From: Streptomyces sennicomposti
GTDB lineage: Bacteria > Actinomycetota > Actinomycetes > Streptomycetales > Streptomycetaceae
Direction: 5' to 3'
Length of the DNA: 64,000 nt
Assembly (NCBI RefSeq): GCF_019890635.1
Contig: NZ_JAIOAB010000024.1
Span: 1-64,000 of the forward strand
Below, in pieces: positions 54,370 through 62,685 of this stretch; the first letter of the stretch is position 1, and every line of letters starts with the position of its first letter. The notes below the pieces were generated by a model that was given only the letters and a program-made list of their open reading frames with translations, was not told the DNA's origin and did no database searches. The translations under genes were made by a program, and so were the position numbers.

Positions 54370-55184
54370 CCACCGGACTGTGGGAACTCGTACTGCGGGG
54401 CCTGTGGACCACGCTCCAGCTGCTGTTCTTCAGCGCCCTGCTCGCCGGCGCCGTCTCCTTCGCGGTCGGCGTCGCCCGCACCCACCGGCTGTGGATCGTC
54501 CGCTTCCTGGCGGGCTTCTACACCGAGGTGTTCCGCGGCACCTCCGCGCTGGTGATGATCTTCTGGGTGTTCTTCGTGCTGCCGCCCGCCTTCGGCTGGC
54601 AGCTGGTGCCGATGTGGGCGGGCACGCTGGCGCTCGGGCTGACCTACGGCGCGTACGGCTCGGAGATCGTGCGCGGCGCGCTGAACGCGGTGGACCCGGC
54701 GCAGCGCGAGGGCGGCATCGCGCTCAGCTTCACGCCCTGGCAGCGGCTGCGGCTGATCCTGCTGCCGCAGGCCGTGCCCGAGATGATCCCCTCCTTCTGC
54801 AACCTGCTGGTCGAGCTGCTCAAGGGCACGTCGCTGGTGTCGATCATGGGCATGGGCGACCTGGCCTTCAGCGGCAACCTGGTGCGCCTCGCCCTCCAGG
54901 AGAGCGCCGAGATCTACACGTACCTGCTGATCGGCTACTTCCTGATCGCGTTCGCGCTGACCCGGCTGATGCGCGGCCTGGAGAAGCGGCTGAAGCGGGG
55001 CATCGGCAAGGACCCGCTGGACGGAGCGGGGGCGCGGGCGGTCAAGCGCGCCGCGACCACCGGCGTGGGCGCGGCCGGCAGCGGGACCTCCGGCGTGGGC
55101 GCCGCGCGCACCGGCGCCACCGCGGCGCGCGCCGCGCGCACCGGGGCGTCCGGTGTCGGGACGGCCGAGGGCGGTGCCGCGTGA
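54366..55184 (+). CDS. ehuC: ABC permease (EhuC-like) with repetitive C-terminal tail
   Basis: 272 aa. Polar-amino-acid permease with five helices (LWTTLQLLFFSALLAGAVSFAV and on) and EAA-like loop QREGGIALSFTPWQRLRLIL. The transmembrane part ends near residue 215; a ~55-residue cytoplasmic tail of Gly/Ala/Arg/Thr repeats (GVGAAGSGTSGVGAARTGAT) follows, which is not usual for the family. Overlaps both neighbours (ATGA and GTGA). Confidence 0.78.
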   Translation: MTTGLWELVLRGLWTTLQLLFFSALLAGAVSFAVGVARTHRLWIVRFLAGFYTEVFRGTSALVMIFWVFFVLPPAFGWQLVPMWAGTLALGLTYGAYGSEIVRGALNAVDPAQREGGIALSFTPWQRLRLILLPQAVPEMIPSFCNLLVELLKGTSLVSIMGMGDLAFSGNLVRLALQESAEIYTYLLIGYFLIAFALTRLMRGLEKRLKRGIGKDPLDGAGARAVKRAATTGVGAAGSGTSGVGAARTGATAARAARTGASGVGTAEGGAA

Positions 55185-55831
55185 ACTGGGACTGGGGCGC
55201 CGTACGCGACTTCATGCCGCACTTCCGGGACGGCCTGCTGGTCACCCTGCAGGCCCTCGCGCTCGGCTCGGTGATCTCCTTCGCGCTCGGGCTGGTGTGG
55301 GCGCTGCTGATGCGCGCGCCCACCCGCTGGGTGCGCTGGCCGGTGGGGGCGGTGACGGAGTTCGTCCGCAACACCCCGCTGCTGGTGCAGCTGTTCTTCC
55401 TCTTCTACGTGCTGCCCGAGTGGGGCCTGACCTTCTCGGCCCTGACCACCGGCGTCTTCGCGATCGGGCTGCACTACTCGACGTACACGATGCAGGTCTA
55501 CCGGGCGGGCATCGAGGCGGTGCCGGCCGGCCAGTGGGAGGCGGCGACGGCGCTGAACCTGCCCCGGCGGCGGACCTGGACGGCGGTGATCCTGCCGCAG
55601 GCGATCCGCCGGGTGGTGCCGGCCCTCGGCAACTACGTCATCTCGATGCTCAAGGACACGCCGATGCTGATGGCGATCACCGTGCTGGAGATGCTCGGGC
55701 AGGCCCGGCTCTACTCCCAGCAGCACTTCCGGTTCACCGAGCCGCTGACCGTGATCGGCGTGGCCTTCATCCTCGTTTCCTATCTGGCCTCCCTCCTCCT
55801 GCGAGCACTGGAGCGACGTCTTGTCCGTTGA
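55181..55831 (+). CDS. ehuD: ABC permease (EhuD-like)
   Basis: 216 aa from GTG 55181 overlapping the EhuC stop. Starts WDWGAVRDFMPHFRDGLLVT, the usual opening of His/Glu/Arg/opine permeases; EAA loop QWEAATALNLPRRRTWTAVI. Forms the heterodimeric channel with EhuC. The ATPase start overlaps its last codons. Confidence 0.8.
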   Translation: MNWDWGAVRDFMPHFRDGLLVTLQALALGSVISFALGLVWALLMRAPTRWVRWPVGAVTEFVRNTPLLVQLFFLFYVLPEWGLTFSALTTGVFAIGLHYSTYTMQVYRAGIEAVPAGQWEAATALNLPRRRTWTAVILPQAIRRVVPALGNYVISMLKDTPMLMAITVLEMLGQARLYSQQHFRFTEPLTVIGVAFILVSYLASLLLRALERRLVR

Positions 55832-56609
55832 CACCGCCAAGAACCCCGACCACGCCCCCGTCCCCGGGACCGGCCCGCAACTGGTCCGCCTGGAGAACGT
55901 GACCAAGCGGTTCGGCGACCACACGGTCCTCGACGGGCTCGACTTCGGCGTCGACGCCGGCAAGCACGTCACCCTGATCGGGCCGTCCGGCTCGGGCAAG
56001 ACGACGATCCTGCGGCTGCTGATGACGCTGACCACGCCGGACGAGGGCACCATCACGGTGGCCGGGGAACGGCTGTTCCCGGCGCCCGCCAGACAGGTCC
56101 GGGAGATCCGCAAGAAGATCGGGATGGTCTTCCAGCACTTCAACCTGTTCCCGAACATGACCGTCCTCAGGAACATCACCGAGGCCCCGGTCACCGTGCT
56201 CGGCCTGTCGAAGGACGAGGCGGAGGAGCGGGCCCAGGAGCTGCTGGACCTGGTGGGCCTGGCCGACAAGTGCGACGCGCGCCCCTCGCAGCTGTCCGGC
56301 GGTCAGCAGCAGCGGGTGGCGATCGCCCGGGCGCTGGCGATGCGCCCGCAGGTGCTGCTGCTGGACGAGGTGACCTCGGCGCTGGACCCGGAGCTGGTGG
56401 CGGGCGTCCTGGACGTGCTGCGCGACATCGCCCGCTCCACCGACATCACCATGCTCTGCGTCACCCACGAGATGGGCTTCGCCCGGGACATCTCCGACCA
56501 GGTGCTGATGTTCGACGCGGGGCGCGTGGTGGAGGCCGGTCCGCCGGAGAAGATCTTCGGCGACCCGGAGCAGGAGCGCACCCGGGAGTTCCTCAGCGCG
56601 GTGCTGTGA
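55821..56609 (+). CDS. ehuA: ABC transporter ATPase (EhuA-like)
   Basis: 262 aa from TTG 55821 (GGAG seven bases before), overlapping ehuD by 11 bp. Walker A GPSGSGKTT, Q-loop FQHFNLFPNMTVLRNI, signature LSGGQQQRVAIARAL, Walker B LLLDEVTSALDPE, H-loop VTHEMGFAR: the amino-acid-importer (GlnQ/HisP) type. Completes a four-gene ehuBCDA order as in ectoine uptake loci. Substrate assignment depends on the binding protein. Confidence 0.82.
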   Translation: MSVDTAKNPDHAPVPGTGPQLVRLENVTKRFGDHTVLDGLDFGVDAGKHVTLIGPSGSGKTTILRLLMTLTTPDEGTITVAGERLFPAPARQVREIRKKIGMVFQHFNLFPNMTVLRNITEAPVTVLGLSKDEAEERAQELLDLVGLADKCDARPSQLSGGQQQRVAIARALAMRPQVLLLDEVTSALDPELVAGVLDVLRDIARSTDITMLCVTHEMGFARDISDQVLMFDAGRVVEAGPPEKIFGDPEQERTREFLSAVL

Positions 56610-56761
56610 CCCTGGCATATGCCGATGTCGCGGAGGGGCGGCCGGGGCGGGGAATCTCGCCGACGGCCGCTCCGCGCGGCCCGTGCGCCCCGTATCGTGG
56701 GTCGGGTCCGGCCGGCCGGCCGGATCACGGCCCGAGGAGCGAGCAGGCGCAGGGGGAATCC

Positions 56762-57562
56762 GTGGCGCTGAAGCACGAGCCGACCGCTTTCGACCACTCC
56801 GTCTCCGACGCGCTGCGCGTCCTGGAGACGGTCTCCCGGCACTCCGCCGGGGTCACCGCCGCCGAACTGTCCCGGCGCACCGCCCTGCCCGCCGGGCGGC
56901 TGACCGCCCTGCTGCGGCTGCTGCGCCGCGAGGGCTACGTCGAGCAGGTCACCGAGGACGCCTACGTCGCCGGCGGCGCCCTCGCCCGCCTCGGCGCGGC
57001 CCGCGGCGACGAACGGGCGCTGCGCGCGCTGCTCCAGCCGGTCCTGGAGCGGCTGCGCGACCAGGTCGGCGCGGCCGTCTATCTGAGCCGGTACGTGGAC
57101 GGCGAGGTCAGCGTCACCCAGTACGCCGCGGGGCCGAGCGCGCCCGCGGTCCACGAGTGGGTGGACTTCCGCTGCTCGGCGCACGCCACCGCGGTCGGCA
57201 AGAGCCTGCTGACCCAGCTCGACCACGACGGGCGGCGCGACCATCTCGCCCGGCACCGGATGGCCCGGCTCACCTCGCGCACCATCACCAGCGACAAGCT
57301 GCTGCTGTCCCGTCTGGACGCCCAGCCGCCCACGGCCCCGGTGCTGGACCTCCAGGAGTACGCCGTCGGCACGGTCTGCGCGGCGGTCCCGGTACGGGCC
57401 GGCTCCGCCGTGGGGTGCCTGGCGCTGTCGCTGCCCACCGAGCAGGCGCACCGGCTGCGCCGGGCCGTGGAGGGGCTCGGCCGGAACTCCGCTCCGGTGC
57501 TGCTCGCGCTGGCCATCCGGCTGACGGACGGGTGGTCACGAGCATCCCTCGGCACCGGGTAG
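56762..57562 (+). CDS. IclR-family regulator
   Basis: 266 aa from GTG 56762 (AGGGGG just upstream). Winged HTH (~10-70: ALRVLETVSRHSAGVTAAEL, LPAGRLTALLRLLRREGYVE) and an IclR effector domain (~85-255) with DFRCSAHATAVGKSLL and VGTVCAAVPVRAG. Follows the ehu-type transporter in the same direction after 152 bp and could regulate it, though IclR genes also act elsewhere. Upstream of tRNA-Lys copy 2. Confidence 0.85.
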   Translation: MALKHEPTAFDHSVSDALRVLETVSRHSAGVTAAELSRRTALPAGRLTALLRLLRREGYVEQVTEDAYVAGGALARLGAARGDERALRALLQPVLERLRDQVGAAVYLSRYVDGEVSVTQYAAGPSAPAVHEWVDFRCSAHATAVGKSLLTQLDHDGRRDHLARHRMARLTSRTITSDKLLLSRLDAQPPTAPVLDLQEYAVGTVCAAVPVRAGSAVGCLALSLPTEQAHRLRRAVEGLGRNSAPVLLALAIRLTDGWSRASLGTG

Positions 57563-57606
57563 TATTTTCTTCGTCGCCGGCCGCGGAAGCGGAAGGCGGG
57601 AGTCAT

Positions 57607-57680
57607 GCGCCGCTAGCTCAGTTGGTTAGAGCAGCTGACTCTTAATCAGCGGGTCCGGGGTTCGAGTCCCTGGCGGCGCA
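57607..57680 (+). tRNA. tRNA-Lys (CTT), copy 2
   Basis: Same 74 bases as copy 1. The upstream sequence differs (GGGAGTCAT before it), so its promoter is independent of the ACGTCAGCAG context shared by copies 1 and 3. Confidence 0.97.
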
Positions 57681-57687
57681 CGATGAC

Positions 57688-57732
57688 GATGGCGGGTTGT
57701 GTTCGCGGAAAGCGCGAACACAACCCGCCATC
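57688..57732 (+). terminator. tRNA-Lys copy 2 terminator
   Basis: A perfect 18-bp stem GATGGCGGGTTGTGTTCG, loop CGGAAAGCG, then TTCGTTTC; a second GCGCGGC hairpin follows at ~57742. The best-paired of the three copies. Confidence 0.9.
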
Positions 57733-57777
57733 TTCGTTTCTGCGCGGCTGCGCCGCGCGCGGCGTCCCGGCGCCTCC

Positions 57778-58242
57778 TCACGGCATGAGGTCCCCCGCCT
57801 CCGAGAAGAGGGTGTGGGCGACGGCCATGAAGGTCAGGCAGCCGGCGATGAACACGCCGAGGAAGGCGAAGACGCAGCCCTGTTCCGCGGCGAGCCGCCC
57901 ACGGCGCGCCGGGGCGTGCGCCGTGGCGTGCTCGGGGTGCTCGGCCCGGTAGTGCACGGTGGCGAAGTCGCCCTCGACCCTCGTCGCCGGCCCGCCCGTC
58001 TCCTCGAACCGCACCTCGCGGCCCTCGCGGGTGCGGAAGGCGTAGACGTGGTGCAGCGTCGTGCTGACGGAGGTGTTCCCGCCGCCGCTGGTCGTGGTGT
58101 ACGTCCGCAGGCAGCGCGCCTCGGCCGTCAGACCGCCGTCCCAGGCGTCGCGCACCCGGCGCGCCCGTCGGGCGATCGCGACCAGCGCGAGGACCGCGAA
58201 GGCGATCATGAGCGTGGGTACGGCGTAGAACAGCGCTTCCAT
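57778..58242 (-). CDS. DUF3592 membrane protein
   Basis: 154 aa. N-terminal helix (ALFYAVPTLMIAFAVLALVAI), a beta-rich soluble part (VRDAWDGGLTAEARCLRTYT, HHVYAFRTREGREVRFEETG, GDFATVHYRAEHPEHA) and a C-terminal helix (CVFAFLGVFIAGCLTFMAVA). This is the usual DUF3592 plan. Function unknown. Confidence 0.8.
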   Translation of the reverse strand: MEALFYAVPTLMIAFAVLALVAIARRARRVRDAWDGGLTAEARCLRTYTTTSGGGNTSVSTTLHHVYAFRTREGREVRFEETGGPATRVEGDFATVHYRAEHPEHATAHAPARRGRLAAEQGCVFAFLGVFIAGCLTFMAVAHTLFSEAGDLMP

Positions 58243-58395
58243 GGTGCCCCCCGGAAGTCCCCCGGCCGGCCCCGATCGGCCGGCATGGCAGGAAGCTACC
58301 CACGCCGGCCGCCCCGGCGGCTCAAGTAACGCTCAGAGTTCGCCGGGGGCCGGGAGACCGGGAGACCGCCCGCGTCCGGACGTCCGCCGCGCCCC

Positions 58396-58449
58396 GGAGG
58401 TCCGCCGGGGCACGGAGGTCCGCCGGGGCACGGAGGTCCGCCGGGGCCC
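58396..58449. repeat. Three tandem 18-bp units downstream of the LPMO gene
   Basis: GGAGGTCCGCCGGGGCAC at 58396, 58414 and 58432 (the last ends CCC). They end six bases before the LPMO stop. Confidence 0.9.
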
Positions 58450-58455
58450 GTCGGG

Positions 58456-59061
58456 TCAGAACGTGACGTCCGAGCAGGCGTAGAACGCGTTGCCCGTGTC
58501 GGCGATGGTCCACACGCCGAGGATCACGTGGTGGCCGCTCAGCCCGGTCGGCAGGGTGCCGCTGTGGCTGAGGGTGGCCGGCGGCTGCTTGCCGCCGTAG
58601 GGGACCGTCAGGAACGGGGTGGTGTTGAGATCGGCCCGGGTCAGGGCGTGGTTCTGGTTCCAGCCCTGCTTGGTGACGTAGTACTTGAAGTCGGTCGTGG
58701 CGTGGCGGGCCGTGAACTGCCAGCGGAAGGTGTAGCTCTGGCCGCCGGTGACCTTCGTGGTGGGCCAGGCGCCGCCCGAGGGGGTGGTCGGGCTGTTCAG
58801 GGCGCCGAACTCGCCGTGGTTGCCCGAGCAGATCTGCCCGTCCGCCGGCCCGGACGCCGGGAAGCCCTTGGGGCCCTCGACGCTCTGCGGCTCCCACTGG
58901 ATGGAGCCGCAGCCCTGCACGGTGCCGTTGGCGCAGAGCAGTTGCCGGCTGATGGGGAGATCGGTGTACCCGTGGCTGCTGGCGCCGCCGGTGGAGAGGA
59001 CGAACGCTCCGGCGGTGGTGAGGCCCAGCACGGCCGCGTACAACTTGGCCTTGGTCCGCAT
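58456..59061 (-). CDS. AA10 lytic polysaccharide monooxygenase (chitin-binding protein)
   Basis: 201 aa, a single-domain LPMO. The signal peptide ends ...GGASS with His as the first mature residue (HGYTDLPISRQLLC), the copper-brace His; the second brace His lies in FTARHATTDFKYYVTKQGW. Ends YACSDVTF. The motif set (GSIQWEPQSVEG, CSGNHGEF) matches chitin-active Streptomyces CHB/CBP21-type enzymes. It oxidatively opens crystalline chitin for the chitinase. A perfect dre palindrome lies 82 bp upstream, so DasR control is expected. Confidence 0.93.
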   Translation of the reverse strand: MRTKAKLYAAVLGLTTAGAFVLSTGGASSHGYTDLPISRQLLCANGTVQGCGSIQWEPQSVEGPKGFPASGPADGQICSGNHGEFGALNSPTTPSGGAWPTTKVTGGQSYTFRWQFTARHATTDFKYYVTKQGWNQNHALTRADLNTTPFLTVPYGGKQPPATLSHSGTLPTGLSGHHVILGVWTIADTGNAFYACSDVTF

Positions 59062-59143
59062 GTGGTCGCTCCTGGTGAACGTGTGGGGAGGTTCGGTGAG
59101 CTGGACTGTGCCGCGTGCGGTGGTGCGTGCGACGCCGCACGCG

Positions 59144-59157
59144 TTGGTCTAGACCAA
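59144..59157. promoter_or_regulatory. DasR operator (dre site)
   Basis: TTGGTCTAGACCAA, a perfect 14-bp palindrome matching the core of the dre consensus ACTGGTCTAGACCACT. It lies between the diverging region of the LPMO gene and the end of the SPFH gene, 82 bp from the LPMO ATG. GlcN-6-P should release DasR. Confidence 0.9.
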
Positions 59158-59197
59158 GTGCCAGATTATGGCGACCACTTGAACATGTCCATACCAA

Positions 59198-60289
59198 TCA
59201 CGGGATGGTTTCCCGGCGTCCGGCGCAGAACGCCACCGTCAGGTCCCGCACCAGCACCTTGCGCTCGCCGTCGTCCAGATCGACCAGCCCGCGCATGGCC
59301 AGCCGGGTCACCGTGTCCTCGACCGAGTCCACCACCGAGGTGAGCGCACCGGCCCGGTCCCGGGCGTCCAGCGCGGCCACGCTGCGCCGGTGCATGGCCT
59401 CGGCGACCTCGGGGGCGTACTCGACGCGGGCCGGCCGCACCGAGTAGACCTCCAGGCCGACCGCCCCCGTCTCCCGCGCCACCAGCCGGGTCAGCGCCTC
59501 CCCGGCCGCCTCCGCCGCCCCGCGCGAGCCGCCCGGCGCCGCCACCCGCACCCGGGCGAGGGCGGCCTCCACGCACTCGCGCAGATACACCTCGTGGTCG
59601 TCGATCCCGAGCGCGGCCCGCGCCGTGTCCCGCACCCGCCACACCACGAGGACCGCCACGCTGAGCGGGATGCCGTTCGCGTCGGCGGCCGGCATCGGCT
59701 CGCTGCGCCAGTGCCGCAGCCGTACGTCGATCCGGCGGCGCGGCACCAGCGGGCTGACCCACAGCAGCCCGGTGCGCCGGACGGTCCCCCGGTAGCGGCC
59801 GAACAGGCCGAGCACCCAGGCCCGGCCGGTCCGGCCCCGGGTCAGCCCGCCGAAGCCGGCCAGCCCGAGCGCGCCCGCGCCGGCGTACGCGGCCCACTGG
59901 GGCAGGCCGAGGCCGGCGCCCGCGCCCTGGGCGAACGGCAGGACGCCCGCCCACCAGGACGTGGCCGCACAGCCCGCCGCCCCGCAGACCCCGGCGAGCA
60001 CCCCCACCGCCCCCGGAAGCACCCGCGCCGGCCGCTCCGCCAGCGCCGGGTCCGGCTCCGGCGCGGCGTTGGCGGGCGCGGGCGCGCGGCGGCGGGAGCG
60101 CGGCTGCTCGCCGGCGCCCCGTCTGCTGCCCACCACGGCGGGGCCGAGCGCGATCGGGGCGGTACGGGGCTCGCGGCGGCCGGGGTCGGGGTCGTCGCGG
60201 AACAGGAGGTGGACGGGGATCTCGGTGGTGACCTCGTTCTGGATGAGCCGCGAGACGGTACGACTCGCCAGGTCGGCCGGGGAATCCAT
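59198..60289 (-). CDS. SPFH/band-7 (stomatin-like) membrane protein
   Basis: 363 aa from ATG 60289; ATG 60310 is an alternative. A ~90-residue polar N-terminus, two hydrophobic segments (VLPGAVGVLAGVCGAAG, AAYAGAGALGLAGFGGL), then the SPFH domain (~170-340: GLLWVSPLVPRRRIDVRLRH, GIPLSVAVLVVWRVRDTARA) and VEYAPEVAEAMHRRSVAALD. Organises membrane microdomains in other bacteria; role here unknown. Confidence 0.85.
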   Translation of the reverse strand: MDSPADLASRTVSRLIQNEVTTEIPVHLLFRDDPDPGRREPRTAPIALGPAVVGSRRGAGEQPRSRRRAPAPANAAPEPDPALAERPARVLPGAVGVLAGVCGAAGCAATSWWAGVLPFAQGAGAGLGLPQWAAYAGAGALGLAGFGGLTRGRTGRAWVLGLFGRYRGTVRRTGLLWVSPLVPRRRIDVRLRHWRSEPMPAADANGIPLSVAVLVVWRVRDTARAALGIDDHEVYLRECVEAALARVRVAAPGGSRGAAEAAGEALTRLVARETGAVGLEVYSVRPARVEYAPEVAEAMHRRSVAALDARDRAGALTSVVDSVEDTVTRLAMRGLVDLDDGERKVLVRDLTVAFCAGRRETIP

Positions 60290-60488
60290 GCGATCCACGT
60301 CACACTCCATACGGACTTGTCCGGATCTGTGCACGTTGATCAGTGTCACAACACGGCTGAAAATACGCCTGTCTGACGACCAGAAGGATGCATCCGGGTC
60401 GCCCGGAGGGGGAGAGGCGCCCCGGGCGCCCACCCGCAGGTGGTCAGAACCACCATCCACCGTCCTGTAAAGTTGTCCACGTCAGCAG

Positions 60489-60562
60489 GCGCCGCTAGCT
60501 CAGTTGGTTAGAGCAGCTGACTCTTAATCAGCGGGTCCGGGGTTCGAGTCCCTGGCGGCGCA
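60489..60562 (+). tRNA. tRNA-Lys (CTT), copy 3
   Basis: Same 74 bases as copies 1 and 2. Shares the upstream ACGTCAGCAG with copy 1. Confidence 0.97.
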
Positions 60563-60569
60563 CGATGAC

Positions 60570-60614
60570 GATGGCGGGTTGTGTTCGCAGAAAGCGCGAA
60601 CCCAGCCCGCCATC
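60570..60614 (+). terminator. tRNA-Lys copy 3 terminator
   Basis: An 18-bp stem (GATGGCGGGTTGTGTTCG with one wobble and one mismatch) followed by TTCGTTTCC and the second GCGCGGC hairpin at ~60625-60641. Confidence 0.85.
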
Positions 60615-60813
60615 TTCGTTTCCGCGCGGCTGCGCCGCGCGCGGCGGCAGCGCACGCGCGGACCCATGCGCCCCTCCCCTCACTCCTGCACCCCCTCCAC
60701 ACCCCCGTGCGCACCGGGGCTCCCTCGCGTCGCCGGCCGCCGAGGGGGGCAGCCATGCAACCGGCAGGACATCGATCGACACGCGCGCGACCTCGCGTGC
60801 GGGGGGATGACTC

Positions 60814-62685
60814 ATGACGTCGACGCCGACGGGCGCCCGGCACCGGCACCGGCACCGGCACGATCCGACCGAGACGGTCCGGCTGCGCGGGAACCTGCCG
60901 AGATACGACTACGAGCACCACAGCCGGCTGGCCGGACCGCTCACCCGGCCCGATCCCGACCGGCCCTACCGGGTGCGCTACCGCTCCCTGCTCTCGCAGG
61001 AGCCGCACCGGCTGCGGGTCGCGCTGATGCTGGCCGCCGCACCGCTGCTCTCGCTGGTCCTGCTGGCCTGGCTGCTGCGGCCCGGCCACTGGACCGAGCG
61101 CGACCACCCGGCGTACGGCTTCCTGCCGGTCCTCGACGTGGTGATGCTGGTCTCCATCGGGCTGATCGAGCTGTTCCGCTGTCTGAACGTGCTGTCCAAC
61201 GCGCACGCCACGCTCGTCGCCCGCGACCCGGTCCCGGTGGTGCCCGAGACCGGCACCCGGGTCGCCTTCCTCACCACCTTCGTGCCCGGCAAGGAACCGC
61301 TGGAGATGGTCACCCGGACCCTTCAGGCGGCGGTGCGGCTGCGCCACCGGGGCGTCATGCACGTCTGGCTGCTGGACGAGGGCGACGACGACGAGGTGAA
61401 GACGGTCTGCGCACGCCTGGGCGTGCACCACTTCACCCGCAAGGGCGTCGAGCGCTGGAACCGGCCGAAGGGACCGTTCCGGGCGAAGACCAAGCACGGC
61501 AACTACAACGCCTGGCTCCAGGCGCACGGCGACGCCTACGACTTCTTCGCCTCCGTCGACACCGACCATGTGCCGCTGCCCAACTACCTGGAGCGGATGC
61601 TCGGTTACTTCCGCGACCCGGACGTCGGCTTCGTCATCGGCCCGCAGGTCTACGGCAACTACGACACCTTCGTCACCAAGGCCGCCGAGTCCCAGCAGTT
61701 CCTCTTCCACGCCCTGGTCCAGCGCGCCGGCAACCGCTACGGCGCCCCGATGTTCGTCGGCACCTCCAACGCCGTGCGGATCGGCGCCATCCGGCAGATC
61801 GGCGGCCTGTACGACTCGATCACCGAGGACATGGCCACCGGCTTCGAGATGCACCGCGCCAAGAACCCGGCCACGGGCCGCAGGTGGAAGTCGGTCTACA
61901 CCCCGGACGTGCTCGCCGTCGGCGAGGGCCCGGCGGCCTGGACGGACTTCTTCACCCAGCAGCTGCGCTGGTCGCGCGGGACGTACGAGACGATCCTCAA
62001 GCAGTACTGGAAGGGCTTCGGCTCGCTGCCGCCGGGCCGGCTCTTCAACTACACCATGATGATCGTCTTCTATCCGATGTCGGCCCTCAACTGGATGCTG
62101 GCCGCGCTGAGCTGCGCGCTCTTCCTGGGCCTCGGCGCCTCCGGCGTGAACATCGACCCGACGGTGTGGCTGATGCTGTACGGCAACGCCTCGGCGCTCC
62201 AGATCGGCCTGTACGTCTGGAACCGCCGGCACAACGTCTCCCCGCACGAGCCGGAGGGCTCCGGCGGGGTGGCCGGCATGGTGATGTCGGCGGTGTCGGC
62301 GCCGATCTACGCCCGTTCGCTCACCGACGCCGTGCTGCGCCGCAGGAGCCGGTTCGTGGTGACGCCGAAGGGCGAGTCGGCGAGCCCCGACACCCTGTTC
62401 GGCACCTTCCGCGTGCACTGGTTCTTCATCGCGGTCTTCGGCGGTTCGATCGCCGCCGGGGCCGCCCTCGGGCATCTCCACCCGGCGATGCTGACCTGGG
62501 CCTCGCTCGCGCTGCTCATCACCGCCTCGCCGATCCTCGTCTGGCGGTGGACCCTGCGCCGCGACCGGCGCGCGGCCACCGCCCCCGCGCCGCCCCCGCC
62601 CGGGGCCGCCGGGCCCGAGGACGCCGTACCGCCGGCGTACGCCCACGCCATGGGACCGGGCGCGGCGGGAGGTCGTGAGGGATGA
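60814..62685 (+). CDS. cslA: Cellulose-synthase-like glycosyltransferase CslA
   Basis: 623-aa GT2 polymerase. A His/Arg-rich start (ARHRHRHRHDPTETV), two helices (VALMLAAAPLLSLVLLAWLL, LDVVMLVSIGLIELFRCLNV), the catalytic domain (~165-410) with DEGDDDEVK, the metal-binding DTD in ASVDTDHVPLPNYLE, catalytic TEDMATGFEMH and QQLRWSRGTYE (QxxRW), then four more helices. Makes a beta-glucan at hyphal tips in S. coelicolor/S. lividans, needed for aerial growth and pellet formation. glxA overlaps its stop. Confidence 0.95.
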   Translation: MTSTPTGARHRHRHRHDPTETVRLRGNLPRYDYEHHSRLAGPLTRPDPDRPYRVRYRSLLSQEPHRLRVALMLAAAPLLSLVLLAWLLRPGHWTERDHPAYGFLPVLDVVMLVSIGLIELFRCLNVLSNAHATLVARDPVPVVPETGTRVAFLTTFVPGKEPLEMVTRTLQAAVRLRHRGVMHVWLLDEGDDDEVKTVCARLGVHHFTRKGVERWNRPKGPFRAKTKHGNYNAWLQAHGDAYDFFASVDTDHVPLPNYLERMLGYFRDPDVGFVIGPQVYGNYDTFVTKAAESQQFLFHALVQRAGNRYGAPMFVGTSNAVRIGAIRQIGGLYDSITEDMATGFEMHRAKNPATGRRWKSVYTPDVLAVGEGPAAWTDFFTQQLRWSRGTYETILKQYWKGFGSLPPGRLFNYTMMIVFYPMSALNWMLAALSCALFLGLGASGVNIDPTVWLMLYGNASALQIGLYVWNRRHNVSPHEPEGSGGVAGMVMSAVSAPIYARSLTDAVLRRRSRFVVTPKGESASPDTLFGTFRVHWFFIAVFGGSIAAGAALGHLHPAMLTWASLALLITASPILVWRWTLRRDRRAATAPAPPPPGAAGPEDAVPPAYAHAMGPGAAGGREG

